Counted from the first letter of the stretch, positions 10,092-20,277 are shown. The stretch is 64,000 nucleotides of DNA from Vibrio fluvialis (GCF_900460245.1 NZ_UHIP01000001.1:744001-808000); one strand, 5' to 3'. Made by a program: numbers and translations. The notes: generated by a model not told the origin, from the letters alone.

Positions 10092-11300
10092 ATGACAGTT
10101 GAAATTCTGGTTCCAGATTTACCTGAATCAGTAGCAGACGCAACCGTAGCGACATGGCATAAACAACCAGGTGACGTTGTTGCACGTGACGAAGTAATCG
10201 TTGAAATCGAAACCGACAAAGTAGTTCTGGAAGTTCCAGCACCGGAAGCGGGTGTACTGGAAGCGATTCTGGAAGAAGAAGGCGCGACCGTACTGTCTAA
10301 ACAGCTACTGGCTCGCCTGAAACCTGGTGCGGTAGCTGGTGAACCAACGACTGACACGACAAGCGCAACCGAATCTTCTCCAGACAAACGCCACAAAGCG
10401 ACATTGACTGAAGAAACCAGCGATGCACTAAGCCCAGCGGTTCGCCGTCTGCTGGCTGAGCACAATCTGGAAGCGGGTCAAGTGAAGGGCACGGGTGTTG
10501 GTGGTCGCATTACTCGTGAAGACATCGAAGCTTACCTGGCTGCTGATAAATCAGCGCCAGCGGCAGCACAAGAAGTTGCAGCGCCAGCTCCTGTAGCTGC
10601 TCGCAGCGAAAAACGTGTACCGATGACTCGTCTGCGTAAACGTGTTGCTGAACGTCTGTTGGAAGCGAAGAACAGCACGGCAATGCTGACGACATTCAAC
10701 GAAGTGAACATGAAGCCAATCATGGATCTGCGTAAGCAGTACCAGGATGTGTTTGAGAAAAAACACGGTATCCGCCTTGGTTTCATGTCTTTCTACGTGA
10801 AAGCGGTCACCGAAGCGCTGAAACGTTACCCTGAAGTCAACGCGTCTATCGACGGCAGCGACATCGTCTACCACAACTTCTTTGATATCAGCATCGCGGT
10901 ATCAACGCCACGTGGTCTGGTCACGCCGGTACTGAAAGATTCCGATACGCTGGGTATGGCTCAGATTGAAAAAGGTATCAAGGATCTGGCGATCAAAGGT
11001 CGCGACGGTAAACTGACGGTTGAAGAACTGACTGGTGGTAACTTCACTATCACTAACGGTGGTGTGTTTGGCTCACTGATGTCAACGCCAATCATCAACC
11101 CACCTCAAGCAGCTATTCTTGGTATGCACAAGATCCAGGATCGCGCGATGGTTGTTGACGGTAAGATTGAAATTCTGCCGATGATGTACCTAGCACTGTC
11201 TTACGACCACCGCCTGATTGACGGCCGTGAGTCTGTAGGCTTCCTGGTGACAGTGAAAGAGCTGCTGGAAGATCCAACACGTCTGCTGTTAGACGTGTAA
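10092..11300 (+). CDS. sucB: Dihydrolipoyllysine-residue succinyltransferase (2-oxoglutarate dehydrogenase E2)
   Basis: Core of the 2-oxoglutarate dehydrogenase complex, transferring succinyl groups to CoA. The 402 residues show an N-terminal lipoyl domain with the lipoyl-lysine in [13 protein letters not shown], a peripheral subunit-binding domain ([12 protein letters not shown] to [12 protein letters not shown]), an Ala/Pro-rich linker and the catalytic domain ending in [11 protein letters not shown]. An AAAAGGAAG ribosome site precedes the ATG. It lies 28 bases after sucA. The lpd (E3) gene is not in the window. Confidence 0.97.
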   Translation: MTVEILVPDLPESVADATVATWHKQPGDVVARDEVIVEIETDKVVLEVPAPEAGVLEAILEEEGATVLSKQLLARLKPGAVAGEPTTDTTSATESSPDKRHKATLTEETSDALSPAVRRLLAEHNLEAGQVKGTGVGGRITREDIEAYLAADKSAPAAAQEVAAPAPVAARSEKRVPMTRLRKRVAERLLEAKNSTAMLTTFNEVNMKPIMDLRKQYQDVFEKKHGIRLGFMSFYVKAVTEALKRYPEVNASIDGSDIVYHNFFDISIAVSTPRGLVTPVLKDSDTLGMAQIEKGIKDLAIKGRDGKLTVEELTGGNFTITNGGVFGSLMSTPIINPPQAAILGMHKIQDRAMVVDGKIEILPMMYLALSYDHRLIDGRESVGFLVTVKELLEDPTRLLLDV

Positions 11301-11337
11301 TGCTGAGGCGCTTCGTGAACTAAGCGTTGAGGCTAAA

Positions 11338-11364
11338 GGGCCGGATTCGCTCAACATCCGGCCC
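11338..11364 (+). terminator. Strong hairpin between sucB and sucC
   Basis: GGGCCGGAT pairs perfectly with ATCCGGCCC around a 9-base loop, flanked by AAA and a short T-stretch. It sits in a 167-base gap and could terminate part of the sucAB transcript or stabilise its 3' end before sucCD. Confidence 0.65.
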
Positions 11365-11467
11365 GGTTTAGGCCAATTGGCTGCTCGCTCAAGAGTAACC
11401 CTACATACGTAAAGCTCAGCCATTCAATGGGCTCTATGGAATAAAAATATACAAACGGAATAAAACA

Positions 11468-12634
11468 ATGAATTTGCATGAATACCAAGCCAAACAGCTG
11501 TTTGCAGAATTCGGTTTGCCTGTACCAGAAGGCTACGCATGTGATACTCCACAAGAAGCTTTCGAAGCTGCTGGCCGCATCAGCACTGCTAAGAAAGTTG
11601 TAAAGTGTCAGGTTCACGCTGGTGGCCGCGGTAAAGCGGGCGGCGTAGAACTGCACGACACCAAAGAAGGTGTTAAAGAGTTTGCTCAAAAATGGCTGGG
11701 TAAAAACCTGGTTACATACCAAACAGATGCTAACGGTCAACCTGTAGCAAAAATTCTGGTTGAAGAAGCATCAAACATCGCGAACGAACTGTACCTAGGT
11801 GCGGTTGTAGACCGTGCAACTCGCCGTATCGTTTTCATGGCATCAACTGAAGGTGGTGTGGAAATCGAGAAAGTGGCAGAAGAGACGCCAGAACTGATTC
11901 ACAAAGCAGCGATCGATCCACTGGTAGGGCCTCAGGCATACCAAGGCCGTGAACTGGCTTTCAAACTGGGCCTTGAAGGCGACCAGATCAAACAGTTCGT
12001 GAAAATCTTCATGGGTCTGGGCCAAATGTTTGCTCAATACGACTTGGCACTGTTGGAAATCAACCCACTGGTGATCACCGCAGAAGGCAACCTACTGTGT
12101 CTGGATGGTAAGATTAACATCGACTCAAACGCGATGTACCGTCAGCCAAAACTGCGTGAAATGCACGATCCTTCACAAGAAGATGCTCGTGAAGCGCACG
12201 CGGCTCAGTGGGAACTGAACTACGTAGCACTCGATGGCAACGTTGGTTGTATGGTCAACGGTGCTGGTCTGGCAATGGGTACCATGGACATTGTTAACCT
12301 GCACGGCGGCAAACCTGCAAACTTCCTGGATGTAGGCGGCGGCGCAACGAAAGAGCGCGTTGCAGAAGCATTCAAGATCATCCTGTCTGATGACAACGTG
12401 AAAGCGGTATTGGTTAACATCTTCGGCGGTATTGTACGTTGTGACATGATCGCAGAAGGTATCATCGGCGCAGTAAAAGAAGTCGGTGTAACTGTACCAG
12501 TTGTTGTTCGTCTTGAAGGTACTAACGCTGACTTGGGTCGCGATGTACTGGCTAAGTCAGGTCTGGATATCATTGCAGCTGAGTCGCTAACTGACGCAGC
12601 TCAGAAAGTTGTTGCTGCTGCGGAGGGCAAATAA
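11468..12634 (+). CDS. sucC: Succinyl-CoA ligase (ADP-forming) beta subunit
   Basis: With SucD converts succinyl-CoA, ADP and phosphate to succinate, CoA and ATP. The 388-residue length matches E. coli SucC exactly. It begins [18 protein letters not shown], contains the ATP-grasp motifs [16 protein letters not shown] and ALLEINPLV, and ends with the subunit-contact region around [12 protein letters not shown]. The stop overlaps the sucD start by one base, so the subunits are made in equal amounts. Confidence 0.97.
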   Translation: MNLHEYQAKQLFAEFGLPVPEGYACDTPQEAFEAAGRISTAKKVVKCQVHAGGRGKAGGVELHDTKEGVKEFAQKWLGKNLVTYQTDANGQPVAKILVEEASNIANELYLGAVVDRATRRIVFMASTEGGVEIEKVAEETPELIHKAAIDPLVGPQAYQGRELAFKLGLEGDQIKQFVKIFMGLGQMFAQYDLALLEINPLVITAEGNLLCLDGKINIDSNAMYRQPKLREMHDPSQEDAREAHAAQWELNYVALDGNVGCMVNGAGLAMGTMDIVNLHGGKPANFLDVGGGATKERVAEAFKIILSDDNVKAVLVNIFGGIVRCDMIAEGIIGAVKEVGVTVPVVVRLEGTNADLGRDVLAKSGLDIIAAESLTDAAQKVVAAAEGK

Positions 12635-13506
12635 TGTCTGTACTAATTAACAAAGACACCAAAGTAATCTGTCAAGGTTTCACCGGTGGTCAAGGCACAT
12701 TCCACTCTGAGCAAGCGATCGCTTACGGCACGCAAATGGTTGGTGGCGTTTCTCCTGGTAAAGGTGGTCAAACTCACCTGGGCCTACCAGTATTCAATAC
12801 CGTACGTGAAGCGGTAGAAGCGACTGGCGCGACAGCAACGGTAATCTACGTTCCGGCACCATTCTGTAAAGATGCGATTCTGGAAGCGATCGATGCAGGT
12901 ATTCAACTGATCGTCACAATCACTGAAGGTATTCCTACGACTGATATGATCGATGTGAAAGTGAAGCTGGAAGAAACCGGCGTTCGCATGATCGGTCCTA
13001 ACTGTCCGGGTGTGATTACGCCTGATGAATGTAAGATCGGTATCATGCCTGGTCACATTCACAAGAAAGGTAAAGTCGGTATCGTTTCTCGCTCTGGTAC
13101 TCTGACGTACGAAGCGGTGAAACAGACCACTGACGAAGGCTTTGGCCAGTCAACATGTGTTGGTATCGGTGGCGACCCAATCCCAGGTTCAAACTTCATC
13201 GATATCCTGAAACTGTTCCAGGAAGACCCAGAAACTGAAGCAATCGTTATGATTGGCGAAATCGGTGGTACTGCGGAAGAAGAAGCGGCGGCATTCATCA
13301 AAGCGAACGTAACTAAACCAGTGGTTTCTTACATCGCAGGTGTAACTGCTCCTCCAGGTAAACGCATGGGCCACGCTGGCGCAATCATTTCTGGCGGTAA
13401 AGGTACAGCAGATGAGAAATTTGCTGCGCTGGAATCAGCTGGCGTGAAAACTGTAAAAAGTCTGGCAGACATCGGCAAAGCACTGCGTGAAGTGACGGGC
13501 TGGTAA
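12634..13506 (+). CDS. sucD: Succinyl-CoA ligase alpha subunit
   Basis: Binds CoA and carries the phosphohistidine of succinyl-CoA synthetase. The 290 residues start [18 protein letters not shown] and contain the CoA-binding [16 protein letters not shown] region, MIGPNCPG, and [14 protein letters not shown] with the phosphorylated histidine. It is the last gene of the TCA operon; a perfect terminator follows. Confidence 0.97.
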   Translation: MSVLINKDTKVICQGFTGGQGTFHSEQAIAYGTQMVGGVSPGKGGQTHLGLPVFNTVREAVEATGATATVIYVPAPFCKDAILEAIDAGIQLIVTITEGIPTTDMIDVKVKLEETGVRMIGPNCPGVITPDECKIGIMPGHIHKKGKVGIVSRSGTLTYEAVKQTTDEGFGQSTCVGIGGDPIPGSNFIDILKLFQEDPETEAIVMIGEIGGTAEEEAAAFIKANVTKPVVSYIAGVTAPPGKRMGHAGAIISGGKGTADEKFAALESAGVKTVKSLADIGKALREVTGW

Positions 13507-13523
13507 GTAAGACTGCTTGATAG

Positions 13524-13551
13524 AAAAACCCGGGCTTAACCCGGGTTTTTT
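13524..13551 (+). terminator. Bidirectional terminator between sucD and znuB
   Basis: AAAAACCCGGG and CCCGGGTTTTT form a stem with a short CTTAA loop, with A- and T-runs on the two sides. It separates converging operons. Confidence 0.9.
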
Positions 13552-13579
13552 ATTGTCTGCGAATCAGCAGAAATGACGG

Positions 13580-14362
13580 TTAAGTGCGTTTAAAGAAGTG
13601 ACTGAGCATAAACATCGCTGTAGCGCTGACGACAACCGAAGGCCCGGCCGGAGTGTCGAATTGCCAAGACAGCGTCAGGCCTGACAGCACACAGAAAATA
13701 CCGATGCTGGAAGCAAACAGCGCCATTTGTTCTGGCGTCCTGGCTAAACGGCGAGCGGTTGCTGCCGGGATAATCATCAGCGAAGTCATGATCAGTGCTC
13801 CGACAAATTTCATGCCTACGGCAATCACCAAACCGATCAGCAGCATCAAAATCAGACGCATTAAATCCGTATTGATGCCTTCCACTTGTGCCAACTCTTC
13901 GTTAACACTGGTCGAAAGTAAAGGGCGCCAAAAAAGATAGACGGCGATACCGACAGCGATAACCCCACTCCAGATAAAGATTAAATCGCTAGGGCTCACC
14001 GCCAGTAAGTCACCAAACAAGTAGCTCATCAGGTCGATACGGACATTGTCGAGAAAACTCACCGCAATCAGGCCGAGAGATAACGAACTGTGGGCCAGAA
14101 TACCCAGCAGAGTGTCGGTTGCCACCAGTTGTTGGCGCTGCATTGTGACCAGAATGACAGCCAAGCCCAAACAGCAGACCAGCATTGCCAGATAAAGGTT
14201 AATGTCGAGCAGAAAGCCCAATGCCAATCCTAAAAGAGAAGCGTGAGCTAGCGTGTCGCCAAAATAGGCCATACGACGCCAGACGACAAACGAACCCAGT
14301 GGCCCTGCAATTAAGGCAATACCGATGCCAGCCAGCACCGAAGGAAGCAAAAACTCAATCAT
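13580..14362 (-). CDS. znuB: Zinc ABC transporter permease
   Basis: Inner-membrane permease of the high-affinity zinc importer ZnuABC. About 260 residues with 7-8 hydrophobic segments; [21 protein letters not shown] then [18 protein letters not shown] are family signatures. I chose the ATG at 14362 (MIEFLLPSV) as start: upstream in-frame codons would add 71 residues of low-complexity sequence that merely read through the His-codon tract of znuC in another frame. The start overlaps the end of znuC by 8 bases, so translation is coupled. Confidence 0.93.
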   Translation of the reverse strand: MIEFLLPSVLAGIGIALIAGPLGSFVVWRRMAYFGDTLAHASLLGLALGFLLDINLYLAMLVCCLGLAVILVTMQRQQLVATDTLLGILAHSSLSLGLIAVSFLDNVRIDLMSYLFGDLLAVSPSDLIFIWSGVIAVGIAVYLFWRPLLSTSVNEELAQVEGINTDLMRLILMLLIGLVIAVGMKFVGALIMTSLMIIPAATARRLARTPEQMALFASSIGIFCVLSGLTLSWQFDTPAGPSVVVSATAMFMLSHFFKRT

Positions 14363-15143
14363 GTTGATGGTGACCATGTGAATGATGGGAACATTGTTGC
14401 GCGTCACCTTTGACTGGTTGACCCGCAAGATCATGATGATGGTGATCGTGATGATGATGATAAAACGCCAGCGTCTCTCGACTACGATGACCAAACAGGG
14501 CGATGTAACTTGGGTGCTGCGTAATATCGGCGGGCGCGCCTGAACAGCAAATATGGTGATGCAGACAGATAACATCGTCTGTTTTTGCCATCACCAGGTG
14601 CAAATCGTGCGACACCATGAAGACCGCGCAACCAAAACGCAGACGAATGGTGTTGATTAAATCGTACAGGTCGATTTGACCCTGCACATCCACGCCTTGC
14701 GCGGGTTCGTCGAGCACCAGCAGATCAGGGCGTTGTAACAGTGCGCGCGCAATAAGAATGCGTTGGTTTTCACCACCCGATAACTTGTGCATGTCGAAGT
14801 TGAGCAGATGTTCAGCACCAACCAGACGCAGGGCATCGTTAAGTTCCTGCTTGCTGTATTTGCCGGCAAGCTGCAAAAAACGTTTTACCGTCAGCGGTAA
14901 AGTATCGTTAAGCTTGAGCTTCTGCGGCACGTAACCAATTTTGAGATTTTTCGCACGGGTAATCGTGCCGGAATCCTGACTATGCAGACCCAGTAATACA
15001 CGAACCAGCGTAGACTTACCCGCTCCATTGGGGCCAATCAGCGTTGTTATCTTGCCTCGATCAATCGACAAGCTGACATTATCCAGAACTCTGCGTTGAT
15101 CAAACTCAACACAGATATCTTGCAATTCAATAAGCGGTGACAT
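14355..15143 (-). CDS. znuC: Zinc ABC transporter ATP-binding protein
   Basis: ATPase of ZnuABC. Walker [11 protein letters not shown]-loop VPQKLKL, signature LSGGENQR, Walker [13 protein letters not shown] and the switch histidine in VSHDLH are all present. Residues after about 215 form a histidine-rich tail ([12 protein letters not shown], later [10 protein letters not shown]), probably a cytoplasmic zinc-binding extension. First gene of znuCB, divergent from znuA around a Zur palindrome. Confidence 0.95.
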   Translation of the reverse strand: MSPLIELQDICVEFDQRRVLDNVSLSIDRGKITTLIGPNGAGKSTLVRVLLGLHSQDSGTITRAKNLKIGYVPQKLKLNDTLPLTVKRFLQLAGKYSKQELNDALRLVGAEHLLNFDMHKLSGGENQRILIARALLQRPDLLVLDEPAQGVDVQGQIDLYDLINTIRLRFGCAVFMVSHDLHLVMAKTDDVICLHHHICCSGAPADITQHPSYIALFGHRSRETLAFYHHHHDHHHHDLAGQPVKGDAQQCSHHSHGHHQHD

Positions 15144-15168
15144 GAAAGGAACTCATTTGCATTTTAGT

Positions 15169-15187
15169 AATGTTATAATGTAACATT
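15169..15187. promoter_or_regulatory. Zur box between znuC and znuA
   Basis: The 19-base palindrome AATGTTATAATGTAACATT has perfect 7-base arms around TAATG. It matches the gammaproteobacterial Zur operator. Placed between the divergent znuCB and znuA, it should shut both off when zinc is plentiful. The TATAAT inside may be a -10 element. Confidence 0.85.
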
Positions 15188-15225
15188 TCGGAACGATGAA
15201 CGCTACAGCTTGAGAAAACTCCATC

Positions 15226-16116
15226 ATGCTAACCAGATTTGCTTTACTAACTGTACTTGTCACCGCGTCATGCTCGGCCTGGGCAAGTGATATTCTCACG
15301 AGCATAAAACCAATTCAGATGATTACCCATGAGTTAACGGCAGAAGTGTCTGAGCCTGATGTGTTGTTGTCTGCGAATGCTTCGCCGCATGATTATGCGC
15401 TTCGCCCATCAGATGTAAAGCGTATTCATCAGGCTTCGCTGGTTATCTGGTTTGGCCCGGACTTAGAGCCTTTTCTGGAAAAAGTGTTGAGTAGTCATCC
15501 AAACGTGCTGACCTTAAGCAGTATTCCGGATCTCAATCTGCGCGCCTACAGTGCAGAAGAACTCGAACATGGGCACGATGATGGCCACCATCATCATGGC
15601 ACACATGATCCGCACTTCTGGCTGGGGATTGAACAAGCTAAACAGGTGGCGGCCGCGATCGCGCAGCGTCTGAGTGAAACGGATCCAGAACATGCCAAGC
15701 AATATGCGAGCAACTTAGAGCGCTTTCTTCAGCAAGCAGATGAAACCGACAGCGCGATACGTACTCAACTTGCTGACGTTAAGTCGGTGCCGTACTACGT
15801 ATTTCACGATGCGTATGACTATTTCGAGCAACGTTATGGCCTGAATAATTTGGGCCACTTTACCGTTAGCCCGGATCGCAAACCGGGTGCTAAAACACTG
15901 ATAGCGATCCGCAAATCTCTGGCTGAGAATCAGGCAAAATGTGTCTTCTCTGAACCTCAGTTTCAACCTGCTGTGATTGAAACGGTTGTGCGAGGCAGTC
16001 ACGCGCACATCGGTGTGCTGGATCCGCTCGGCACTCAAGTTCCGGTGAAAGCCGGAAGCTATTTTGCGTTCCTGCACCAACTGAGTGACAGTTACGCTCA
16101 ATGCTTGTCACAGTAG
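15226..16116 (+). CDS. znuA: Zinc ABC transporter periplasmic zinc-binding protein
   Basis: Captures zinc in the periplasm and hands it to ZnuB. The 296 residues start with a signal peptide (cleavage expected after ASCSAWA) and belong to the cluster A-I solute-binding family. A histidine-rich acidic loop HGHDDGHHHHGTHDPHFW lies near residue 120. Zinc ligands are expected at the histidines in SPHDYAL (ANASPHDY), DPHFWL and VFHDAYDYF. About 60 bases downstream of the Zur operator. Confidence 0.95.
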   Translation: MLTRFALLTVLVTASCSAWASDILTSIKPIQMITHELTAEVSEPDVLLSANASPHDYALRPSDVKRIHQASLVIWFGPDLEPFLEKVLSSHPNVLTLSSIPDLNLRAYSAEELEHGHDDGHHHHGTHDPHFWLGIEQAKQVAAAIAQRLSETDPEHAKQYASNLERFLQQADETDSAIRTQLADVKSVPYYVFHDAYDYFEQRYGLNNLGHFTVSPDRKPGAKTLIAIRKSLAENQAKCVFSEPQFQPAVIETVVRGSHAHIGVLDPLGTQVPVKAGSYFAFLHQLSDSYAQCLSQ

Positions 16117-16200
16117 AGGATAGAAGAAAGGTTTTTTTGTGATCTGTTCCTGTGATCCAAGCTAGAAAAACCAAGATTTAATGAATACGAAAGTACACAT

Positions 16201-16240
16201 GCGGCGCTGAAAGGCTAGAATACGCTATAATTAGCGCCGC
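16201..16240 (+). promoter_or_regulatory. Putative promoter inside an inverted repeat, upstream of the AraC-type regulator
   Basis: GCGGCGCT (16201-16208) and AGCGCCGC (16233-16240) are perfect inverted repeats flanking a TATAAT (16226-16231). A smaller palindrome, CGCTA-TAAT-TAGCG, overlaps the -10-like element. This layout would suit an operator that occludes the promoter, but no good -35 box is evident. Confidence 0.4.
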
Positions 16241-16299
16241 AAATTAACTATTCAATAATAAGGCGTCAGGCATTTCTTTTTGTTGCTGAAGGAACCGCT

Positions 16300-19200
16300 T
16301 TGTCCCGATTATTGCTCCTCCTGAGCCTGCTGTCAGCGCTCTTCACATTCGCTATCAATGCGCAGGATAAAAGCCCATCTATCTTTTATCCGTTGCCGAC
16401 GTTGTCGCAAGGCAAGGTGTTTATTGCTCAGGATCTGTTCCTGGGTGATGAGGGTGGAATCTGGATTCACGACGTGCACGGCCGGGTTGTCTTCTATGAC
16501 GGCCAGAATGTACTGCCACGTCGAGGTTCTCTGCTTGCCGGTAATCCACAACAACTCGCCTATGCGCAGAATGCATTTTGGACGTTCATGGATAATGAAC
16601 TCTATCGCACCGTCCCTCCTGGTGAACCCGAATTGGTATTCAGCCTCACGCCGGGGATAACAATCGAAAAGATTGGGGCATCGGCAGGCTACATCTGGCT
16701 CACGGACGAAACCCATTTCTACACTTACCACATCGCAACCGGGGAATTTCAAACCTATTCTCTGATGACGCTTTTTCAGCTCAATCAGGCCAGTAAAGTG
16801 GTCGTGAATGATGCGCAGATGATTTACACCAAATGGGTACTGGCGACCAATGCCGGGGTTTATCTTTCCAATGGGCAAAGTTTTTCCCATGTTCAACGTT
16901 CGGGAAAAGATTATGTCGAGACTATGTTTATGTCTCGCCGGCGTGATCAGCTTGTTGTCGGAACCGACGATGGCGCATTGCTAATCGATATTAATCATCC
17001 GGAACAAGAGCCGCAAAAAGTCGGGAATGCTCCGGTATTTTCTATCGTTGAAACTGAGAGTGAATATTGGATTGGCACCGACAACGGTCTCTTGGTCCAC
17101 TCCGTTGAAACGGGCAACACAGTTAAATTGGAAGGCAACAATGCAGACGACTACGGCTTATCGAGCGGGCGAATTTACTCGTTAGTCAACGACAAGCAAG
17201 GGGGGATCTGGATTGCGACGGATAAAGGCATCCGCTATTTCTCTCGTTTTAGTCAGAAATTTACCCGTGTTTTGAATCGTGATATTGATGCGCCGAGTTT
17301 GGAAACAGAGATAAAGCATCTGTTTTCGATCAATCAGGGGCGGCAGTTTTTGATGAGTCGTTCAGATGGCCTGTATCTGATTCACTTCCTCAAAGGGTTT
17401 CGCAAGCAGAGAATATACCCGGATGGTGTCAATGACTTGGTCCAAACGGGGGAACAATTGTGGTTGGCGACCAATCAAGGACTTTACTCATACATCCTCA
17501 ATCGGTCGGAAGGGGCGGTTGCCGTTAATTCAAATGACCTGTTGCGTAAACCTATTCAGCATCTGGAACTCGATAGCAACAGTGTCCTTTGGGGAAGCAG
17601 CGACAGCTCGCTGTGGTCGTTGAATTTGAAGAGTGGAGAAGTGACCGATTATGGCTCAGACTGGATGTCCGCAGCAGCCAAAACGTCCAAGGTAACCGCG
17701 TTGAAGGCGACGAAAAGCTCAGGCTTACTCATCGGCACGGATCACGGCATTTATACGCTGGCAAACCAGCAAATCAGCTATGACAAAGCGAGTGCGGCTT
17801 ACGGCGCCAATATCGACATCGAAGAGAGCGCGAGTGGGGAGGTGTGGTTTATCAGCACTTACGGCGCGTTTCGACGTCATTTCCTTCATCCGGAGACGGG
17901 TATTGAACCGCTGCCGCTGATTGATGACAACATCCGTCTGAAATGTATTCTTAAAACCAGTGAAGGCATGTGGTTAGGCTCGTCCAAAGGGATTACGCTT
18001 TACGACCCCAATGGGGCGATCAAAAAACATTTCGGGACACCTTATGGGTTGGTGAGCAATGAGCTGCGTACCGGGGTGTGCACTTCCGGCCGTTCATCAG
18101 TCAGTGAAACGTTACTGTTTTCATCGACGCTTGGTTTAGTCAAGGCCTCTGCCAAAGAGCTAGCCGAGTCGACGCTGCCACCATCGCCGCTTATTTTCAG
18201 TCAGATCAGTGTCGACTATCGTCCATTGCGGGTGGGAAGCCGCAACGCCGAACAAATCGCGTTGACTTATGGCAGTCCGGTCAGTTTTCAGTTTGGTGCT
18301 TTGCCTGAGGCGCGCAGTCAAATGCTGGAGTTTCGCCTGAACAATGAGCAGTGGCAGCCTTTAGAAGGTACACAGTTGGCACTCGATCAACTGATGCCTG
18401 GTGAGTACCTGTTATCCATACGCAGTGCGAACGCCTATCTTATGCCGCCTCAGAGCGACAGCCTTTCGTTCACAGTACTTAAACCTTGGTACCTGTCGAA
18501 TCTTGCTATTACCATTTATGCAGTGGGCTTTATTGCGATCGTGATTCTGTTCAGCTGGTGGCGTTCACGTATCATTTCGTCCATGAACCGGGAGCTAAAA
18601 GAGCAGGTGGTGCTGAAAACCAACCAAATGCGTCACCAAAGCAAAGCGGTATTAAGCAACAATCAGCAGCTGCGCAAGCAGATCCAAGTTCGCCATTTAT
18701 GGCTGGAGAAATTGCTGCGTGGAATGAAGCCTTCGTTAATGGCATTGATTCGTCAGGCGCAATCTGGTCAGGTGCAGGAACTTAAGCTGACTGCAGAGAC
18801 GTTGCTGGCTGATTTTGAGCAGCTGCATGTGTTGGGTAAAGATGACCATCCTCAATTGGCGCAACACGACATGCTGGATGTGATTGACACGGTGTTGGCC
18901 GGATGGGTGACTGAGTTTGCCGCGGCGGGTATTAAAGTTGAACGCCACTGCACAGAAGCTCTTCCCGCTGCCGCGCTCAAGCATTGGGGCGTGGACATTA
19001 TATTCAACACGCTTTTTGCTCATGCCATTAAGCGCTTGTATCGCAATCAGACTCTGACAATTCAATGCCGAGTCAGAGAGCAACGCATCGTTATCGCTTT
19101 GATTGATTGCGGTGACGCTGGCGCTGATTTGTCATCTCTCATGGTGGCATCTGGCGACAACCAGACGGTCTCTCTGAATCAGTTGGTAGAAGTCTCCGGA

Positions 19201-19650
19201 GGGGAGTTGGTGGTCTTTTCTTCTTCTGAACGCAATCTGGTGGAATTATCCTGGCCTCAGGCTTGTGATGAAGAACAAACCGAGCAGAGTGCGCTCAGTG
19301 CAGTGACAAGTTCAGACTTGGAAGACAAACAGTGGCTGGCTAAAGTCGACATGTTGATCGCGAAGCATTATGCCGATGCTGAATTTAGTACCTCCGAAGC
19401 CGCCAAGCAGTTGTTTGTCTCAGAACGCAGCTTACAGCGCCGCTTTAAAACCGTGACAGACAAAACTTTTAAGGAATACCTGACAGAATATCGCTTGGAG
19501 AGAGCCTGTCAGTTTCTGTTGGAGGGCGCGAAAGTATCGCAAGTGGCTTTTGACTGTGGATTCAATGACCCTTCCTATTTCAGCCAGCGTTTTAAACATC
19601 ATTTTGGTTTATCGCCGACGCAGTTTATTGAGGATAAAGAGCTGGTTTGA
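16300..19650 (+). CDS. Membrane-spanning beta-propeller/Y_Y_Y/AraC-type transcriptional regulator with degenerate kinase region
   Basis: An 1116-residue protein built like a hybrid two-component regulator. Order: signal-like hydrophobic start (about 1-21), a periplasmic beta-propeller made of many GxWxxTxxGI/L repeats (about 30-620), a Y_Y_Y-like domain (about 640-725), one membrane helix (about 733-757), a coiled segment, a degenerate histidine-kinase-like region (about 765-985), and a C-terminal AraC/XylS HTH (about 1015-1110; SERSLQRRFK and FNDPSYFSQRFK). I see no phospho-acceptor histidine in the H-box position (it reads LRGMKPSLMAL), the ATP-binding boxes are eroded, and there is no receiver domain. 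It likely senses a periplasmic ligand and binds DNA from the membrane. TTG start with an AAGGA site 6 bases before. Lies between znuA and feoABC; its targets are unknown. Confidence 0.85.
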   Translation: MSRLLLLLSLLSALFTFAINAQDKSPSIFYPLPTLSQGKVFIAQDLFLGDEGGIWIHDVHGRVVFYDGQNVLPRRGSLLAGNPQQLAYAQNAFWTFMDNELYRTVPPGEPELVFSLTPGITIEKIGASAGYIWLTDETHFYTYHIATGEFQTYSLMTLFQLNQASKVVVNDAQMIYTKWVLATNAGVYLSNGQSFSHVQRSGKDYVETMFMSRRRDQLVVGTDDGALLIDINHPEQEPQKVGNAPVFSIVETESEYWIGTDNGLLVHSVETGNTVKLEGNNADDYGLSSGRIYSLVNDKQGGIWIATDKGIRYFSRFSQKFTRVLNRDIDAPSLETEIKHLFSINQGRQFLMSRSDGLYLIHFLKGFRKQRIYPDGVNDLVQTGEQLWLATNQGLYSYILNRSEGAVAVNSNDLLRKPIQHLELDSNSVLWGSSDSSLWSLNLKSGEVTDYGSDWMSAAAKTSKVTALKATKSSGLLIGTDHGIYTLANQQISYDKASAAYGANIDIEESASGEVWFISTYGAFRRHFLHPETGIEPLPLIDDNIRLKCILKTSEGMWLGSSKGITLYDPNGAIKKHFGTPYGLVSNELRTGVCTSGRSSVSETLLFSSTLGLVKASAKELAESTLPPSPLIFSQISVDYRPLRVGSRNAEQIALTYGSPVSFQFGALPEARSQMLEFRLNNEQWQPLEGTQLALDQLMPGEYLLSIRSANAYLMPPQSDSLSFTVLKPWYLSNLAITIYAVGFIAIVILFSWWRSRIISSMNRELKEQVVLKTNQMRHQSKAVLSNNQQLRKQIQVRHLWLEKLLRGMKPSLMALIRQAQSGQVQELKLTAETLLADFEQLHVLGKDDHPQLAQHDMLDVIDTVLAGWVTEFAAAGIKVERHCTEALPAAALKHWGVDIIFNTLFAHAIKRLYRNQTLTIQCRVREQRIVIALIDCGDAGADLSSLMVASGDNQTVSLNQLVEVSGGELVVFSSSERNLVELSWPQACDEEQTEQSALSAVTSSDLEDKQWLAKVDMLIAKHYADAEFSTSEAAKQLFVSERSLQRRFKTVTDKTFKEYLTEYRLERACQFLLEGAKVSQVAFDCGFNDPSYFSQRFKHHFGLSPTQFIEDKELV

Positions 19651-20134
19651 GACTAGCTTCTACTCACCTTCCTGATAAAGGCTATCCGTTACTGGAGCGG
19701 TAAACGGGTAGCTCAAGCTGTTCCTAACCGCATTTCCCTCAACGACGATTCTTAGTTACGCTCAAACACACGTGAACAGAGACAGTTTGTGTACGAAGGT
19801 TCAGGGTATCCAGATGTTGCACATTGGGTATTGCGGGAGTGAGAAAGTCTTGAACTGACGGGGTGAAAAGATAAGAAAAAAAATGTCGTGGTATAGCCGG
19901 GGGGACTATACCACGGGTGTCAACGACACCTTCGCTTGCTGCCGGAGTGATATGGTCTAAGCCATATCACCTCTGGAATTTCTATCTCAGGGACAATTCC
20001 CTGTCGACGAGAGTCACTATAACCACCTGGACTTTTTTTACTTATAAAATTAACGCCAGCGTGACCGGAGAAAACCGCCAATTTCTGTTTTATATTTAAA
20101 TTATTGATTTTTATGAATAATTCTTTCTGTGTGA
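19651..20134. other. Gene-free region with five stem-loops (candidate structured RNA)
   Basis: No credible protein gene. Five inverted repeats follow one another: 19681-19690/19703-19712 (10 bp with one G-U), 19887-19896/19906-19915 (10 bp perfect), 19916-19921/19925-19930 (6 bp, 3-base loop), 19947-19955/19962-19970 (9 bp perfect) and 19988-19993/19998-20003 (6 bp). A T7 run follows at 20033-20039. I do not recognise an RNA family. It could be a small RNA or a long untranslated region. Confidence 0.4.
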
Positions 20135-20150
20135 TTTGATGGTGATCACA
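20135..20150 (+). promoter_or_regulatory. FNR- or CRP-like site upstream of feoABC
   Basis: TTGATGGTGATCAC matches the FNR consensus TTGAT-N4-ATCAA at 9 of 10 positions. The same bases read as TTTGA-N6-TCACA also fit CRP. Ferrous iron uptake is known to be FNR-activated in E. coli; which protein binds here is inference. It lies about 190 bases before feoA. Confidence 0.5.
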
Positions 20151-20277
20151 TCAAGACGAGACTGAGTCAATGTAGAAGACAAGATTGACGTTTTTGACGA
20201 GAGGTAATTAACAAAAATAACGGTTCAATCCGTGCAATCTTTGATTTCACACAATTACAGACGTAAGTTCGCGGCGT

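Noticed and set aside
14363..14575. 71-codon upstream extension of znuB
   Set aside because: It reads through the His-codon tract of znuC in another frame, giving an Ile-rich low-complexity stretch; the internal ATG matches the family start.
19917..20099. 60-codon open frame in the hairpin-rich gap
   Set aside because: It runs through two perfect hairpins, has no ribosome site and no protein-like composition.
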